From: Thermohalobaculum sp963721105
GTDB lineage: Bacteria > Pseudomonadota > Alphaproteobacteria > Rhodobacterales > Rhodobacteraceae
Reading direction: 5' to 3'
DNA length: 64,000 nucleotides
Assembly (NCBI GenBank): GCA_963721105.1
Contig: CAVRHY010000013.1
Location: 1-64,000, forward strand
Both the position numbers and the translations under genes were made by a program. The stretch's first letter is position 1. Every line of letters starts with the position of its first letter. The notes under the pieces were generated by a model. It made no database searches. It saw nothing but the letters and a program-made list of their open reading frames with translations, and was not told the origin of the DNA. Below are positions 36,737 through 45,426 of this stretch, piece by piece.

Positions 36737-38215
36737 ATGCTCGACACCAACACCGATCTCTCGAAGCTGCTGAACGACCCCGACCTGCTGGCGACCAAGG
36801 CCTACCTGGCCGGCGAGTGGCGCGACGCCGAGAGCGGCAAGACGTTTCCCGTCAGGAACCCGGCGCGCGGCGACGTCATCGCCGAGGTCGCGGACCTCTC
36901 CCGCGCCGAGGCGGCGAAGGCGATCGACGCGGCCTATGCGGCGCAGAAGGAATGGGCGTCCTGGACCGGCAAGGAGCGCGCCGCCGTGCTCCGCAAGTGG
37001 TTCGAGCTGATGGTCGCCAACGCCGACGACCTCGGCACGATCCTGACCGCCGAGCAGGGCAAGCCGCACGCCGAGGCGAAGGGCGAGATCCTCTACGGCG
37101 CCAGCTTCATCGAGTGGTTCGCCGAGGAGGCCAAGCGGAACTACGGCGAGACGATCCCCGGCCACCAGCGCGACAAGCGCATCACCGTGATCAGCCAGCC
37201 GATCGGCGTCGCCGCCTCGATCACGCCCTGGAACTTTCCGAACGCCATGATCACCCGCAAGGCCGGTCCGGCGCTGGCGGCGGGCTGCGCCTTCGTCGCG
37301 CGCCCGGCCGCCGAGACGCCGCTGTCGGCGCTGGCGCTGGGCGTGCTGGCCGACCGCGCCGGCATCCCGAAGGGTGTGCTGTCGGTCATCACCTCGTCGC
37401 GCTCCTCCGAGATCGGCAAGGAGTTCTGCGAGAACCCCAAGGTTCGCAAGCTGACCTTCACCGGCTCGACCGAGGTCGGGCGCATCCTGCTGCGCCAGGC
37501 GGCGGACCAGGTGCTGAAGTGCTCGATGGAGCTGGGCGGCAACGCGCCCTTCATCGTCTTCGACGACGCCGACCTGGACGCGGCGGTCGAGGGCGCGATG
37601 ATCTCGAAGTACCGCAACAACGGGCAGACCTGCGTCTGCGCCAACCGGATCTACGTGCAGGCCGGCGTCTACGACGCCTTCGCCGAGAAGCTGGCCGCCG
37701 CCGTCGGCAAGATGAAGGTGGGCGACGGGCTGGGCGAGCCGGTGCAGCTTGGCCCGCTGATCAACCCGGCCGCCGTCGACAAGGTCGAGGAGCACATCAA
37801 GGACGCCGTCTCCAAGGGCGGCAAGGTGACGACGGGCGGCAAGCGCCACGCGCTTGGCGGCACCTTCTTCGAGCCGACGATCATCACCGGCGCGACCCGC
37901 GACATGGCGTTCGCGAAGGAGGAAACCTTTGGTCCGCTGGCGCCGCTCTTCCGCTTCGAGACGGTCGAGGATGTCATCGAGATGGCCAACGACACGATCT
38001 TCGGGCTCGCCGCGTACTTCTACGCCCGCGATCTCTCGCGCGTGACGAAGGTGGCCGAGGCGCTGGAATACGGCATGGTCGGCATCAACACCGGCCTGAT
38101 CTCGACCGAGGTCGCGCCCTTCGGCGGCGTCAAGCAGTCGGGTCTGGGCCGCGAGGGCAGCCGGCACGGCATGGCCGAGTTCATGGAGATGAAGTACCTC
38201 TGCATCTCGGTCTGA
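36737..38215 (+). CDS. gabD: NAD(P)-dependent succinate-semialdehyde dehydrogenase
   Basis: A 492-residue aldehyde dehydrogenase. Catalytic Glu265 is in MELGGNAPFIVFDDADLD and Cys299 in NNGQTCVCANRIYVQ; the cofactor region shows ITPWNFPNAM and LTFTGSTEVGRIL. The NGQTCVCANR environment and the C-terminal GGVKQSGLGREGSRHG are typical of GabD, which oxidises succinate semialdehyde to succinate in 4-aminobutyrate and polyamine breakdown. It starts at 36737 after an AGAGGA site. It stands alone, although the polyamine-type importer at 47-51 kb could be metabolically linked. Confidence 0.9.
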   Translation: MLDTNTDLSKLLNDPDLLATKAYLAGEWRDAESGKTFPVRNPARGDVIAEVADLSRAEAAKAIDAAYAAQKEWASWTGKERAAVLRKWFELMVANADDLGTILTAEQGKPHAEAKGEILYGASFIEWFAEEAKRNYGETIPGHQRDKRITVISQPIGVAASITPWNFPNAMITRKAGPALAAGCAFVARPAAETPLSALALGVLADRAGIPKGVLSVITSSRSSEIGKEFCENPKVRKLTFTGSTEVGRILLRQAADQVLKCSMELGGNAPFIVFDDADLDAAVEGAMISKYRNNGQTCVCANRIYVQAGVYDAFAEKLAAAVGKMKVGDGLGEPVQLGPLINPAAVDKVEEHIKDAVSKGGKVTTGGKRHALGGTFFEPTIITGATRDMAFAKEETFGPLAPLFRFETVEDVIEMANDTIFGLAAYFYARDLSRVTKVAEALEYGMVGINTGLISTEVAPFGGVKQSGLGREGSRHGMAEFMEMKYLCISV

Positions 38216-38273
38216 TACCGAGGCTGTCGCCGCGCCTCCCGTTCCTCGCGGTCGCGCGCCGGTAGCGCGCGAA

Positions 38274-38475
38274 GACATGCCCCGTCGCGCGCGTCCGCGC
38301 GCGGCGGGTCCCGCTGGGCGCACCACGCCGGTGTTGGTGCGGGCGGAGAGGGTGCAGGGAGTTTTGCTGGGGAAGGCCGGACGGGGCGTCCGGCCGGGCG
38401 CGAGCATCGGCGAGTCGGCGGCGCGTCAAGGGCGGGGCGGGCTGCGCCCGTGCTGCGCACCCTTGACCCGCCCGC
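38274..38475 (+). repeat. Intergenic repeat, copy C
   Basis: Third copy of the element. It reads GACATGCCCC, CGCGCGTCCGCGCGCG, then TTTGCTGGGGAAGGCC (38363-38378), GGCCGGAC with its partner GTCCGGCC, GCGAGTCGG and GCGTCAAGGGC. It closes with CCCTTGAC at 38460-38467. The GTCAAGGG/CCCTTGAC pair and the GGCCGGAC/GTCCGGCC pair can both form stems. It occupies most of the 398-bp gap between gabD and the DUF1203 gene; no ORF in the gap is convincing. Confidence 0.65.
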
Positions 38476-38613
38476 CGACTCGCCTGGTGATGAGGGGCGT
38501 CGGGGCCGGACAGGGGAATCCGGGTCGGCCCCTGCGGCGGCGCATGATCCGGGTGGCGGGGCGACGGGCGGCGGGGCATTCCGGCGGCAGGATCATTGCC
38601 GGGGAGAGCTGCC

Positions 38614-39078
38614 ATGCCTGTCGTCACCGCCCTGCCGACCGAGACCGTCCGCGTGCTGCAATCGGGCGGGCCGGATGCGAACGGAATGGTGCCGGAGAGG
38701 GCCGTCTCGGACGGCGCCGGCAATCCGTGCCGGCACTGTCTGCGGCCGATCCCGCAGGGCGCCGCGATGCTGGTGCTGGCGCACCGGCCGTTCCCGGCGG
38801 CCCAGCCCTATGCCGAGATCGGGCCGATCTTCCTCTGCGCGGACCCATGCGAGCGCTGGCAGGGCGAGGGCCTGCCGCCGATCGCCGAGGGCGTGCCGGA
38901 CTACCTGCTGAAGGGCTACACCGCCCGGCACCGCATCCGCTATGGCACCGGCGCGGTGCTGCCGGTGGCGGAGGTCGCCGCCCGCGCCGAGGCGCTGCTG
39001 GAGCGCGACGACGTGGCCTATGTCCACGTCCGCTCGGCGCGCAACAACTGCTACCAGTTTCGCATCGACAGGGGGTGA
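38614..39078 (+). CDS. DUF1203 domain-containing protein
   Basis: A 154-residue protein of the DUF1203 family. Recognisable parts are PCRHCLRPIPQGAAMLVLAH with its C-x-x-C pair, PYAEIGPIFLCADPCERW, and the C-terminal YVHVRSARNNCYQFRIDRG. The start at 38614 follows GGGGAGAGC; a longer frame from 38596 is less likely. The function of the family is unknown. The next gene, a radical SAM protein, converges on it. Confidence 0.87.
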   Translation: MPVVTALPTETVRVLQSGGPDANGMVPERAVSDGAGNPCRHCLRPIPQGAAMLVLAHRPFPAAQPYAEIGPIFLCADPCERWQGEGLPPIAEGVPDYLLKGYTARHRIRYGTGAVLPVAEVAARAEALLERDDVAYVHVRSARNNCYQFRIDRG

Positions 39079-39115
39079 GCGGCGGCTCGGGCCGAGCGGC
39101 GGCCGGGCAGCGCCC

Positions 39116-40114
39116 TCAGGCCGAGCAGCGGGCGCCGCCGAGGACGCAGAACTTCGCGCAGTGCCGATGGTTGAGCGCGACCGGGCGGTCGGCCTCGGCC
39201 AGCGTGCGGCCGAGCTCGAACCGGGGGTCGTAGGCCAGCAGCGTGCAGGCGAGGACGACGGGGTGCGCCGCGCCGCGGCGCTTTGCCACCATCCGCGCGC
39301 TCGAGCACATGACGCTGTCGGGCGACTTTCCGAGGATGCTCCAGCAGGCGGTGGTGATCTCGGGGACGTCAGCGGTCTCGTCCATCTCGGGGAACAGCAC
39401 CAGCGCGCCCGGGTCGTCGGCGTCAATGGCAAGGCGCTCGCGCGCGAACAGGCGGGCGAAGCCGGCCCGCGTCTCGGCCTCGGCCTCGCCCCAGAGCGTG
39501 CGGCCGGCGACGGCGAGGCGGACGCCCGCGTCGCGCAGCCAGCGGATCCCGGCGAGCGTCGTCTCGAAGCTGCCCGCGCCGCGCTCGGTATCGTGCTGCT
39601 CGGCCGCGTGGTGGTCGAGCGAGACGCGCAGCGTCAGCCTCGGGCCGAACCGGCCGGCCAGGGCGGCGAGCTCCCGTTTCACGGTGGGGCGCATCATCGG
39701 CCGCATTGCATTGGTCAGGATGAGGACCTCGAAGCCGCGCCCCAGCGCGTCGCCGGCCATCGCGCAGAGGTCGGGGTTCATGAACGGCTCGCCGCCGGTA
39801 AAGCCGATCTCGCGCGTCGGCAGGGCGCGGGCGGCGATCTCGTCGAGATAGGCGGCGACCTCGGCGGCCGTCAGGTAGACCAGAGCGTCGTTCGTCGGGC
39901 TGGAGAGGATGTAGCAGTTGGCGCACTCGATGTTGCAGAGCGTGCCGGTGTTGACCCAGAGGGTCTCGAGCGCGCGGAGCGCCACGGCGGCGCGCGGCTC
40001 TCCCGTCGCCGTCACCGCCGGGTCTGTGAACTTCGGGGCGGGCGTGCCGGCAACGATATCGCGGGCCGGCGCGGGGCGCGGGCGTGCCAGGCCGTGGGCC
40101 GTGCCGTGCGTCAT
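39116..40114 (-). CDS. Radical SAM protein with C-terminal cysteine cluster
   Basis: A 332-residue radical SAM enzyme. The cluster-binding C-x3-C-x2-C motif is in TLCNIECANCYI (about residue 58) and the GGE motif in IGFTGGEPFMNPDL. The C-terminus holds more cysteines (CTLLAYDP, then HCAKFCVLGGARCSA) that could bind an auxiliary iron-sulfur cluster, as in SPASM-type or heme/peptide-modifying enzymes. The start at 40114 follows a very strong GGAGGAGG site. No precursor peptide or partner is recognised nearby, so the reaction is unknown. Confidence 0.85.
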   Translation of the reverse strand: MTHGTAHGLARPRPAPARDIVAGTPAPKFTDPAVTATGEPRAAVALRALETLWVNTGTLCNIECANCYILSSPTNDALVYLTAAEVAAYLDEIAARALPTREIGFTGGEPFMNPDLCAMAGDALGRGFEVLILTNAMRPMMRPTVKRELAALAGRFGPRLTLRVSLDHHAAEQHDTERGAGSFETTLAGIRWLRDAGVRLAVAGRTLWGEAEAETRAGFARLFARERLAIDADDPGALVLFPEMDETADVPEITTACWSILGKSPDSVMCSSARMVAKRRGAAHPVVLACTLLAYDPRFELGRTLAEADRPVALNHRHCAKFCVLGGARCSA

Positions 40115-40222
40115 GCCTCCTCCTCCGCGGTGCGCTGCCAGGACAGCTTTCGAAGAGATCTGCGGAGCCCGGCGGAAGGCAAGCGCCGACGGGCCGGGAT
40201 CACGCGATTGTTGAGAGACTGG

Positions 40223-40294
40223 AGCGGGCGATCGGGATCGAACCGACGACATTCAGCTTGGGAAGCTGACGTTCTACCACTGAACTACGCCCGC
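40223..40294 (-). tRNA. tRNA-Gly(CCC)
   Basis: The minus strand folds into a complete cloverleaf: acceptor GCGGGCG/CGCCCGC, D-stem GTTC/GAAC, anticodon stem TCAGC/GCTGA around TTCCCAA with anticodon CCC, and T-arm GTCGG-TTCGATC-CCGAT. The discriminator T is followed by an encoded CCA (40220-40222). It reads GGG codons, which are frequent in this genome. Confidence 0.93.
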
Positions 40295-40673
40295 GCCGGA
40301 TCCCGACCTACGACGGCAAGGAAAATCCGTCAAGCGCGAGCAACGCGAGTGCACCTCCGCGGCCGCAACAAGATAGTGCGAACGACCGACGGTGCTGAAC
40401 GCGGCAGAGACCGATCTGCGCCATCCTCGATCGGCGAGCACATCAGGGAGCGACAATAAGGTCGGATTGCCGACGTTCGCGGCAGGTGCGGGATAACTGC
40501 CACTACTCCCCACCTCGGACATCCAGCACAACTGTCTACGGCTCGAATTCACCTCAAGCAGCACTTCATGAGGGTTCCGGCTGATTGCCTCTCGGCTGCT
40601 TGCCTCTCGGCTGAGGGATTCCCGCGGGGAATCGCGGGAGTTACACTCCTGCCCAACGACAACGGGGGCAGGC
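40295..40673. other. Intergenic stretch with a short tandem repeat
   Basis: No gene is recognised in these 380 bp. They contain two exact copies of TTGCCTCTCGGCTG (40585-40598 and 40600-40613, period 15), followed by an imperfect palindrome GATTCCCGCGGGGAATC near 40617. The latter may be an end of the IS630 remnant that follows. GC content is lower than in the flanking core genes, consistent with acquired DNA. Confidence 0.45.
40585..40613. repeat. Two-copy 15-bp tandem repeat
   Basis: TTGCCTCTCGGCTG occurs twice in direct orientation with one intervening C, giving a 15-bp period that would keep a reading frame. A partial third unit (GGCTGATTGCC) precedes it. There is no recognised gene here, so it is either a chance slippage product or part of the terminal region of the adjacent IS630 remnant. 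Confidence 0.6.
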
Positions 40674-40865
40674 ATGGTGCAGGATGTGGAACATCTGAGC
40701 GTGGCGGAGCTGTTGGCGGGCTGTCGCGGCAGCAGGGACGCGACGTGGCGCGGCACTACCAGGTGATCTGGCTGCTGGCGCAGGGGCATTCGGTCAGGGA
40801 GATGGCGCGGCTGACGGGCTTCGTGGCGCGCTGGGTCGACAAGCTTCTGGCCCGCTACTGGATTG
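40674..40865 (+). pseudogene. IS630-type transposase, N-terminal remnant
   Basis: From an ATG at 40674 the sequence encodes VQDVEHLSVAELLAGCRGSR. After a frame change near 40740 it continues with HYQVIWLLAQGHSVREMARL and TGFVARWVDKLLARY. This is the helix-turn-helix start of an IS630 transposase. It stops where the IS5 element begins. A possible continuation (NARDLWPQRHPGR) appears after the IS5 element at about 42180, so IS5 probably landed inside an already damaged IS630 copy. Confidence 0.6.
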
Positions 40866-42180
40866 AGCGGAACAAAGGAGTCCGATTTGGGATTCCCCTT
40901 TGCTCTGGCGTATGCGATTCACTGGGATGCGCACAGGAATATCCTTCACCGTCTCCGCTGAAGATCGTACGCGACTGGGAGCCTCGAAAAACCTCCACAG
41001 ATCGCTGGTTTCGTGGTTCTCTTGTCTCGGAGGAGATGTGGAGGCGCGGATGCGTGGACAGTCGGGGTTCTGGGACATTGACGAGCGCTATGTGCGGCTG
41101 AGTGAGGCCGGCGATCCGCTGGAGAAGCTCACCGCGCTGGTGCCGTGGGAGGTGTTCCGCAAGCCGCTGGGGAAGGCGCTGAAGCGCTCGGACGGTGCAA
41201 AGGGCGGCAGGCCACCCTACGACGCCGTGCTGATGTTCAAGGTGCTGGTCCTGCAGGCGCTCTACAATCTCTCGGACGATCAGGCCGAATTCCAGATTCA
41301 GGATCGGCTGTCCTTCATGCGCTTCCTGGACCTTGGGTTGGCCGATCGGGTTCCGGATGCCAAGACGATCTGGCTGTTCCGCGAGCACCTGGCGCAGGCG
41401 GGCGCGATCAAGACGCTCTTCGCCAGCTTCGACAAGCATCTCGCCGAGGCGGGCTATCTCGCCATGGGCGGGCAGATCGTCGACGCGACGATCGTCGCCG
41501 CGCCGAGGCAGAGGCACACCGACGAGGAGAAGGCCGCGATCAAGGCCGGCGAGGTGCCGGAGGAGTGGAAAGCCAGGCCGGCCAGGCTGAGGCAGAAGGA
41601 CCGGGATGCGCGCTGGACGGTGAAGTTCTCCAAGGCGAAGCCGGCAGTGCCGGGCAGGCCGCAGCAGGTGGACATCGCGGTGCCGACCTTCGGCTACAAG
41701 AACCACGCCGCCATCGACCGCCAGCACGGCTTCATCCGCGGCTGGTCGGTGACGAGCGCCGCTTCCTATGACGGGGCGCAGCTCGCCAACGTCCTCGACC
41801 GCTCGAACACCGGCTCCAGGGTCTGGGCGGACACTGCCTACCGGTCGGCGAAGAACGAGGAATGGCTGGGGAAGAACGGCTACGTCTCGGACATCCACCG
41901 CAAGAAGCCGAAGGGGCGGCCGATGAGCGAGAGGACGTCCCGCGCCAATGGCCGGCGCTCGATGGTTCGCTCGGCGGTCGAGCACGTCTTCGCCCGCCAG
42001 AAGGGACCGATGGCGCTGTTCGTCCGCACCATCGGCATCGTGCGGGCCGAGGCCAAGATCGGCATGGCCAATCTGGCATACAATCTCACGCGCTTCGTCT
42101 GGCACCAGCGGAGAGGAATGTCCGCCTGACGGCGAAAGCAAAGCCCAAGGGGCGACCCCGCGTCCGGTAGTAAGCAACAA
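40866..42180 (+). mobile_element. IS5-family insertion sequence
   Basis: A 1.3-kb element with one transposase gene. The outer ends are approximate: GGGATTCCCCTTTGCT on the left and, reversed on the right, GGGGTCGCCCCTTGGGCTTT are only partly similar, so the inverted repeats are not firmly defined. It interrupts the IS630 remnant and is followed within 60 bp by an IS3 element. Confidence 0.7.
41050..42129 (+). CDS. IS5-family transposase
   Basis: A 359-residue DDE transposase. The N-terminal DUF772 region (GGRPPYDAVLMFKVLVLQAL) is followed by the first catalytic acid in GGQIVDATIVAAPRQ, the second in RVWADTAYRSAKNEEWL and the Y-x-x-x-R-x-x-x-E type region around SAVEHVFARQKGPM. The start at 41050 (MRGQSGFWDIDERY) matches family proteins; the open frame extends to 40900 but that part is element leader. 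It appears full length and may be active. Confidence 0.88.
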   Translation: MRGQSGFWDIDERYVRLSEAGDPLEKLTALVPWEVFRKPLGKALKRSDGAKGGRPPYDAVLMFKVLVLQALYNLSDDQAEFQIQDRLSFMRFLDLGLADRVPDAKTIWLFREHLAQAGAIKTLFASFDKHLAEAGYLAMGGQIVDATIVAAPRQRHTDEEKAAIKAGEVPEEWKARPARLRQKDRDARWTVKFSKAKPAVPGRPQQVDIAVPTFGYKNHAAIDRQHGFIRGWSVTSAASYDGAQLANVLDRSNTGSRVWADTAYRSAKNEEWLGKNGYVSDIHRKKPKGRPMSERTSRANGRRSMVRSAVEHVFARQKGPMALFVRTIGIVRAEAKIGMANLAYNLTRFVWHQRRGMSA

Positions 42181-42298
42181 CGCCCGAGACCTGTGGCCTC
42201 AGCGGCACCCCGGCAGACACGGCTCGGCTACGCCCGCAGAGGTGGCTCGGTTTGTCTGAGCAGTAGCCGGGGGCTGGTTAAATGGATTTCCGCCTTGG

Positions 42299-43130
42299 TT
42301 ATGCTGCCGCCGGGATTGGCTGCAGCCCGCTGAGATATGTTCGATCGGGTGTCCGCCCGCCAAGCGACGAATGGGGCCTCGTCCGATTGTAGAAGGTCAG
42401 GTAGCGCCCGATCGAGGCGCGGGCCTCGGAGACGCTGGCGTAGGCGCGGAGGTAGACCTCCTCGTATTTCACCGTTCGCCAGAGCCGCTCGACGAAGACG
42501 TTGTCCCGCCAGGCGCCCTTGCCGTCCATGCTGATGGCGATCCCGGCATTCTTCAGCACCCTGGTGAAGTCGACGGAGGTGAACTGGCTGCCCTGATCGG
42601 TGTTGAAGATCTCAGGCCGGCCGTGGCGGGCGAGCGCCTCGTCGAGAGCTTCGATGCAGAAGTCCGCGGAGAGCGTGATCGACAGCCGCCAGGCCAGGAC
42701 CTTCCGGCTGAACCAGTCGATGACGGCGGCAAGGTAGACGAAGCCGCGCGAGAGCGGGACGGAGGTGATGTCCATCGCCCAGACCTGGTTCGGCCGCGTC
42801 ACAGCCATCTTCCGGAGCAGGTATGGATAGATCCTGTGCCCTGGCGCCGGCTTCGATGTCCTCGGGCGTCGGTAGAGCGCCTCGATGGCCATCTTCTTCA
42901 TGAGCGTCGAGACGTGCAGCCGGCCTGCCTCGTGGCCTTCGGCCTTCAGGAGCCCCTGCAGCATGCGACTGCCCGCGAACGGATACTCGAGATGAAGTTT
43001 GTCGATCCGGCGCATGAGCGCGAGATCTGCCATCCGGGGCCGGCCGTGGCAGGTAATAGACGCTGCCCCGGCTGATCCCGAGTTCGCTGGCCTGCCGCGC
43101 GATCGGCAGCTCATGGGACCTGTCGATCAT
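42299..43130 (-). CDS. IS3-family transposase OrfB, frameshifted
   Basis: OrfB starts MIDRSHELPIARQASELGIS at 43130. After a frame change near 43040 it continues through ADLALMRRIDKLHLEYPFAG. The catalytic acids are in VWAMDITSVPLSRGF, IFNTDQGSQFTSVDF and DNVFVERLWRTVKYEEV, and the C-terminus has the usual YNRTRPHSSLGGRTP. Apart from the frame change the domain is complete. The frameshift may be a base-calling error. Confidence 0.82.
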
Positions 43131-43436
43131 TTTCTTGCGCTCGGCAGCAGTCCGGCCTTGTCGAGCGCGCCCTCTAAAAAATCATTCGCCAGGGTCAGCT
43201 CGCCGATCTTCGCGTGCAGAACCTTCACGTCGATGGCCGGGGCCGCTTCGGCTTTCGCGGTGTCGCCGAACAGCCGTCGCCCCTTCCAGAAGCTGGGAAC
43301 GCCACTGCGTGATCTGATTGGGGTGAACATCGAACTGCTGCGCAAGCTCGCTCAGCGTCTTCTCGCCCTTGATCGCAGCCACGGCCACCTTCGCCTTGAA
43401 GGCCGGGCTGTGGTTCCGGCGCGGTCGTCTCGCCAT
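43127..43436 (-). CDS. IS3-family transposase OrfA, frameshifted
   Basis: OrfA begins MARRPRRNHSPAFKAKVAVA at 43436 with the HTH_Tnp_1 helix-turn-helix (ELAQQFDVHPNQITQWRSQL). A frame change near 43285 is needed to continue with FGDTAKAEAAPAIDVKVLHA and the leucine-zipper end AKIGELTLANDFLEGALDKA. It overlaps the start of orfB by 4 bp. Sequence identity with the IS3 element at the left end of the window is low, so these are separate acquisitions. Confidence 0.78.
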
Positions 43437-43522
43437 GGTCTCTCCTCGCTTTCGGCAATCATGCCGATGTCGCGCGGATCTTCCACTCATTGCCCCTGTG
43501 CAGATTCCCCGAGCCATCTCTC

Positions 43523-44156
43523 AACCTCTCAACATCGTCTACGGCGTCAACCACCACGACCTACGACCCGGCGCGCCATCACCTGGTCACGGTGGCCAGT
43601 TGCACGACGAACTGCCTCGCGCCCGTGGTGAACGTGCCGCACGAGGAGATTGGGATCGAACACGGCGTCATCGCTACGATCCACGACGTGACCAACACGC
43701 AGACGATGGTCGACCGCCCGGCGAAGGACCCGCGCCGGGCGCGCTCGGCGCTCCTGAACCTCAAGCCGACGACGACCGGCTCGGCGGCGGCGGTCACGCT
43801 GATCTATCCCGAGCTGAAGGGTCGGCTGAATGGGCATGCCGTGCGCGTGCCGCTGCTGAACGCGTCGCTGACCGACTGCGTCTTCGAGCTGAAGGGGCGG
43901 ACGACCGTCGAGGAGGTGAACAACCTGTTCGAGATTTGGTCGCTGCAGAACCTCAAGGGCATGCTAGGCTTCGAGCGTCGGCCGCTGGTCTCTTCGGACT
44001 TCTTGAACGACCCGCACTCCGCCATCATCGATGGGCCGTCCACGATGGTCATCAACGGCACGCAGGTGAAGGTCTTCGCCTGGTACGACAACGAGTGGGG
44101 CTATGCTTGGCGCATGGTCGACATCGCCCGCATGGTCGCAGGGGGCATGTCAGCGA
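43523..44156 (+). pseudogene. ArsJ-associated glyceraldehyde-3-phosphate dehydrogenase, N-terminus lost
   Basis: Only the C-terminal two thirds of a GAPDH remain. After a frame change near 43560, YDPARHHLVTVASCTTNCLA carries the catalytic cysteine. GVIATIHDVTNTQTMVDRP and VFAWYDNEWGYAWRMVDIAR complete the catalytic domain. The first 130 or so residues with the NAD-binding fold are missing and the IS3 element stands in their place. The adjacent arsJ start identifies it as the GAPDH that makes 1-arseno-3-phosphoglycerate for ArsJ. The frame has no clean stop and reads on into the arsJ region, which also suggests damage. Confidence 0.85.
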
Positions 44157-44265
44157 ATGTCCCCCGCCGCAGAGAATCCGCCGACCGCGCCGGCCGCCTA
44201 CGCGGCCGTGACCGCCGCCTACTGGGCGTGCATGCTGACCGACGGCGCGCTGAGGATGCTGGTCC
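44157..44265 (+). pseudogene. arsJ: Organoarsenical exporter ArsJ, N-terminal stub
   Basis: From the ATG at 44157 the frame reads SPAAENPPTAPAAYAAVTAA followed by YWACMLTDGALRMLV. This is the beginning of ArsJ, the MFS-type exporter of 1-arseno-3-phosphoglycerate. After about 36 residues the homology ends abruptly and the DNA becomes amidase sequence in another frame. ArsJ is normally about 400 residues, so more than 90% is missing. Together with the GAPDH fragment it is the relic of an arsenate resistance pair. Confidence 0.75.
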
Positions 44266-45426
44266 GGCGCGCTAGACGGGATGATCCTGGCCGTGAAGAA
44301 CAACCTTGCTGTCGCCGGCCAGCCTTGGGCCGCCGGGATCGCGGGCCGGTGCGAGGTCGTCGCCACCGGCGACGCGACCGCCCTGGCCCTGCTGCGACTG
44401 GCGGGCGCGGTACCGATCGGCCGGACGAACATGGAGGAGGCGGCGTTCGGAGCCGTCACCGACAACCCGACCTTCGGGCGAACCGAAAACCCGCGGCGCC
44501 CGGGCCATGTGGCGGGCGGGTCGTCCGGCGGCTCGGCGGCGGCGGTGGCGGTGGGGTTCGCGGACCTCGCGCTGGGGACGGACACGCTCGGCTCGGTGCG
44601 CATCCCGGCGGCCTATTGCGGGGTTTTCGGCCTGAAGCCGACCTTCGGCCTGGTCGGGCGCGGCGGGCTCGCGATGCTGGCGCCGTCGCTGGACACGGTG
44701 GGCATCATGGCGGCCGGGGCGGGGCTGCTCTGGCCGGCAGTCGCGTCGATGGCCGGCGTGGACGCCGGCGACCCGGACAGCCTGTCGCCGCCGCCGGGCT
44801 GGGGTGAGCGGCGCGTGCCGCCGAACCTCGCCGGCCTGCGCGTCGCCGTGCCCCGCCAGGTCGCGGAGGTCGCCTGCGAGCCCGAGGTGCTGGAGGCCCT
44901 GCGGACGGCGCGCGCGGCGATGGCGGTGCTGGGCGCCACGGTCGCCGATATCGATGTTTCGGGGTGGGAGCCGGGGCCCGACCGGCGCGCCGGGCTGCTG
45001 ATGATCGAGGCGGAGGGCGCGGTCGAGCTGGACGGGTTGATGGACCGGCAGGGCGCGCTCAGCGCGCCGCTGCTGGCGGCCCTGCGATACGGGCGCGACG
45101 CGCCCTCGGCCAGGATCGTCCGCGCCGCGGCGCGTATCAGGACCGCCGGCGCCGCTATCCGCCGAGCACTGGCGACGGCGGACCTCCTACTGCTGCCGAC
45201 GGTGCCGCAGCGCGCCTTCGCGCATGACCGGCCGGCCCCGACCGACCAGGCCGACCTCACGGCGCCGGCGAATTACGCCGGCGTGCCTGCGGTGTCGCTG
45301 CCTGTCTGGTTGCCGGGCGAGGCGCTGCCGGCGGCCGTTCAGCTGATCGGCCCCGCCTGGTCCGAGGCGCGGCTGACAGCATGGGCCGAGCGCCTGGCGG
45401 GCGCCCTGCCCGCCCGGCCCGGCTAG
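44264..45426 (+). pseudogene. Amidase, N-terminus lost at the arsJ junction
   Basis: An amidase-signature enzyme of which about 385 residues remain. The Ser-cisSer-Lys triad is present: Lys in ILAVKNNLAVAG and the serines in GHVAGGSSGGSAAAVAVG, followed by GTDTLGSVRIPAAYCGVFGL. Homology begins at 44264 with ALDGM, exactly where arsJ ends, so roughly the first 60 residues are missing. An ATG at 44281 could still start translation, leaving the triad intact but without the usual N-terminal helices. Amidases of this type hydrolyse amides or allophanate-like compounds. Its stop overlaps the convergent CoA-transferase stop. Confidence 0.8.

Larger units (their letters stand above)
42238..43521 (-). 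mobile_element. IS3-family insertion sequence (second, unrelated copy)
   Basis: About 1.28 kb with orfA and orfB on the minus strand. The ends share AGAGRTGGCTCGG as inverted repeats (left from 42238, right ending 43521), with TCTG and CAG matches further in. No target duplication is evident. It abuts the truncated GAPDH gene on its upstream side and probably removed that gene's N-terminus. Confidence 0.75.

Noticed and set aside
40223..44265. tRNA-Gly as the attachment site of the 40-44 kb acquired segment
   Set aside because: The segment lies at the 5' side of the tRNA, no integrase is adjacent and no duplicated tRNA 3' end was found in the window.
44103..44807. A 234-codon frame joining arsJ to downstream sequence as a fusion protein
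   Set aside because: Only the first 36 codons after the ATG at 44157 match ArsJ; beyond 44264 the frame is a shadow of the amidase gene.
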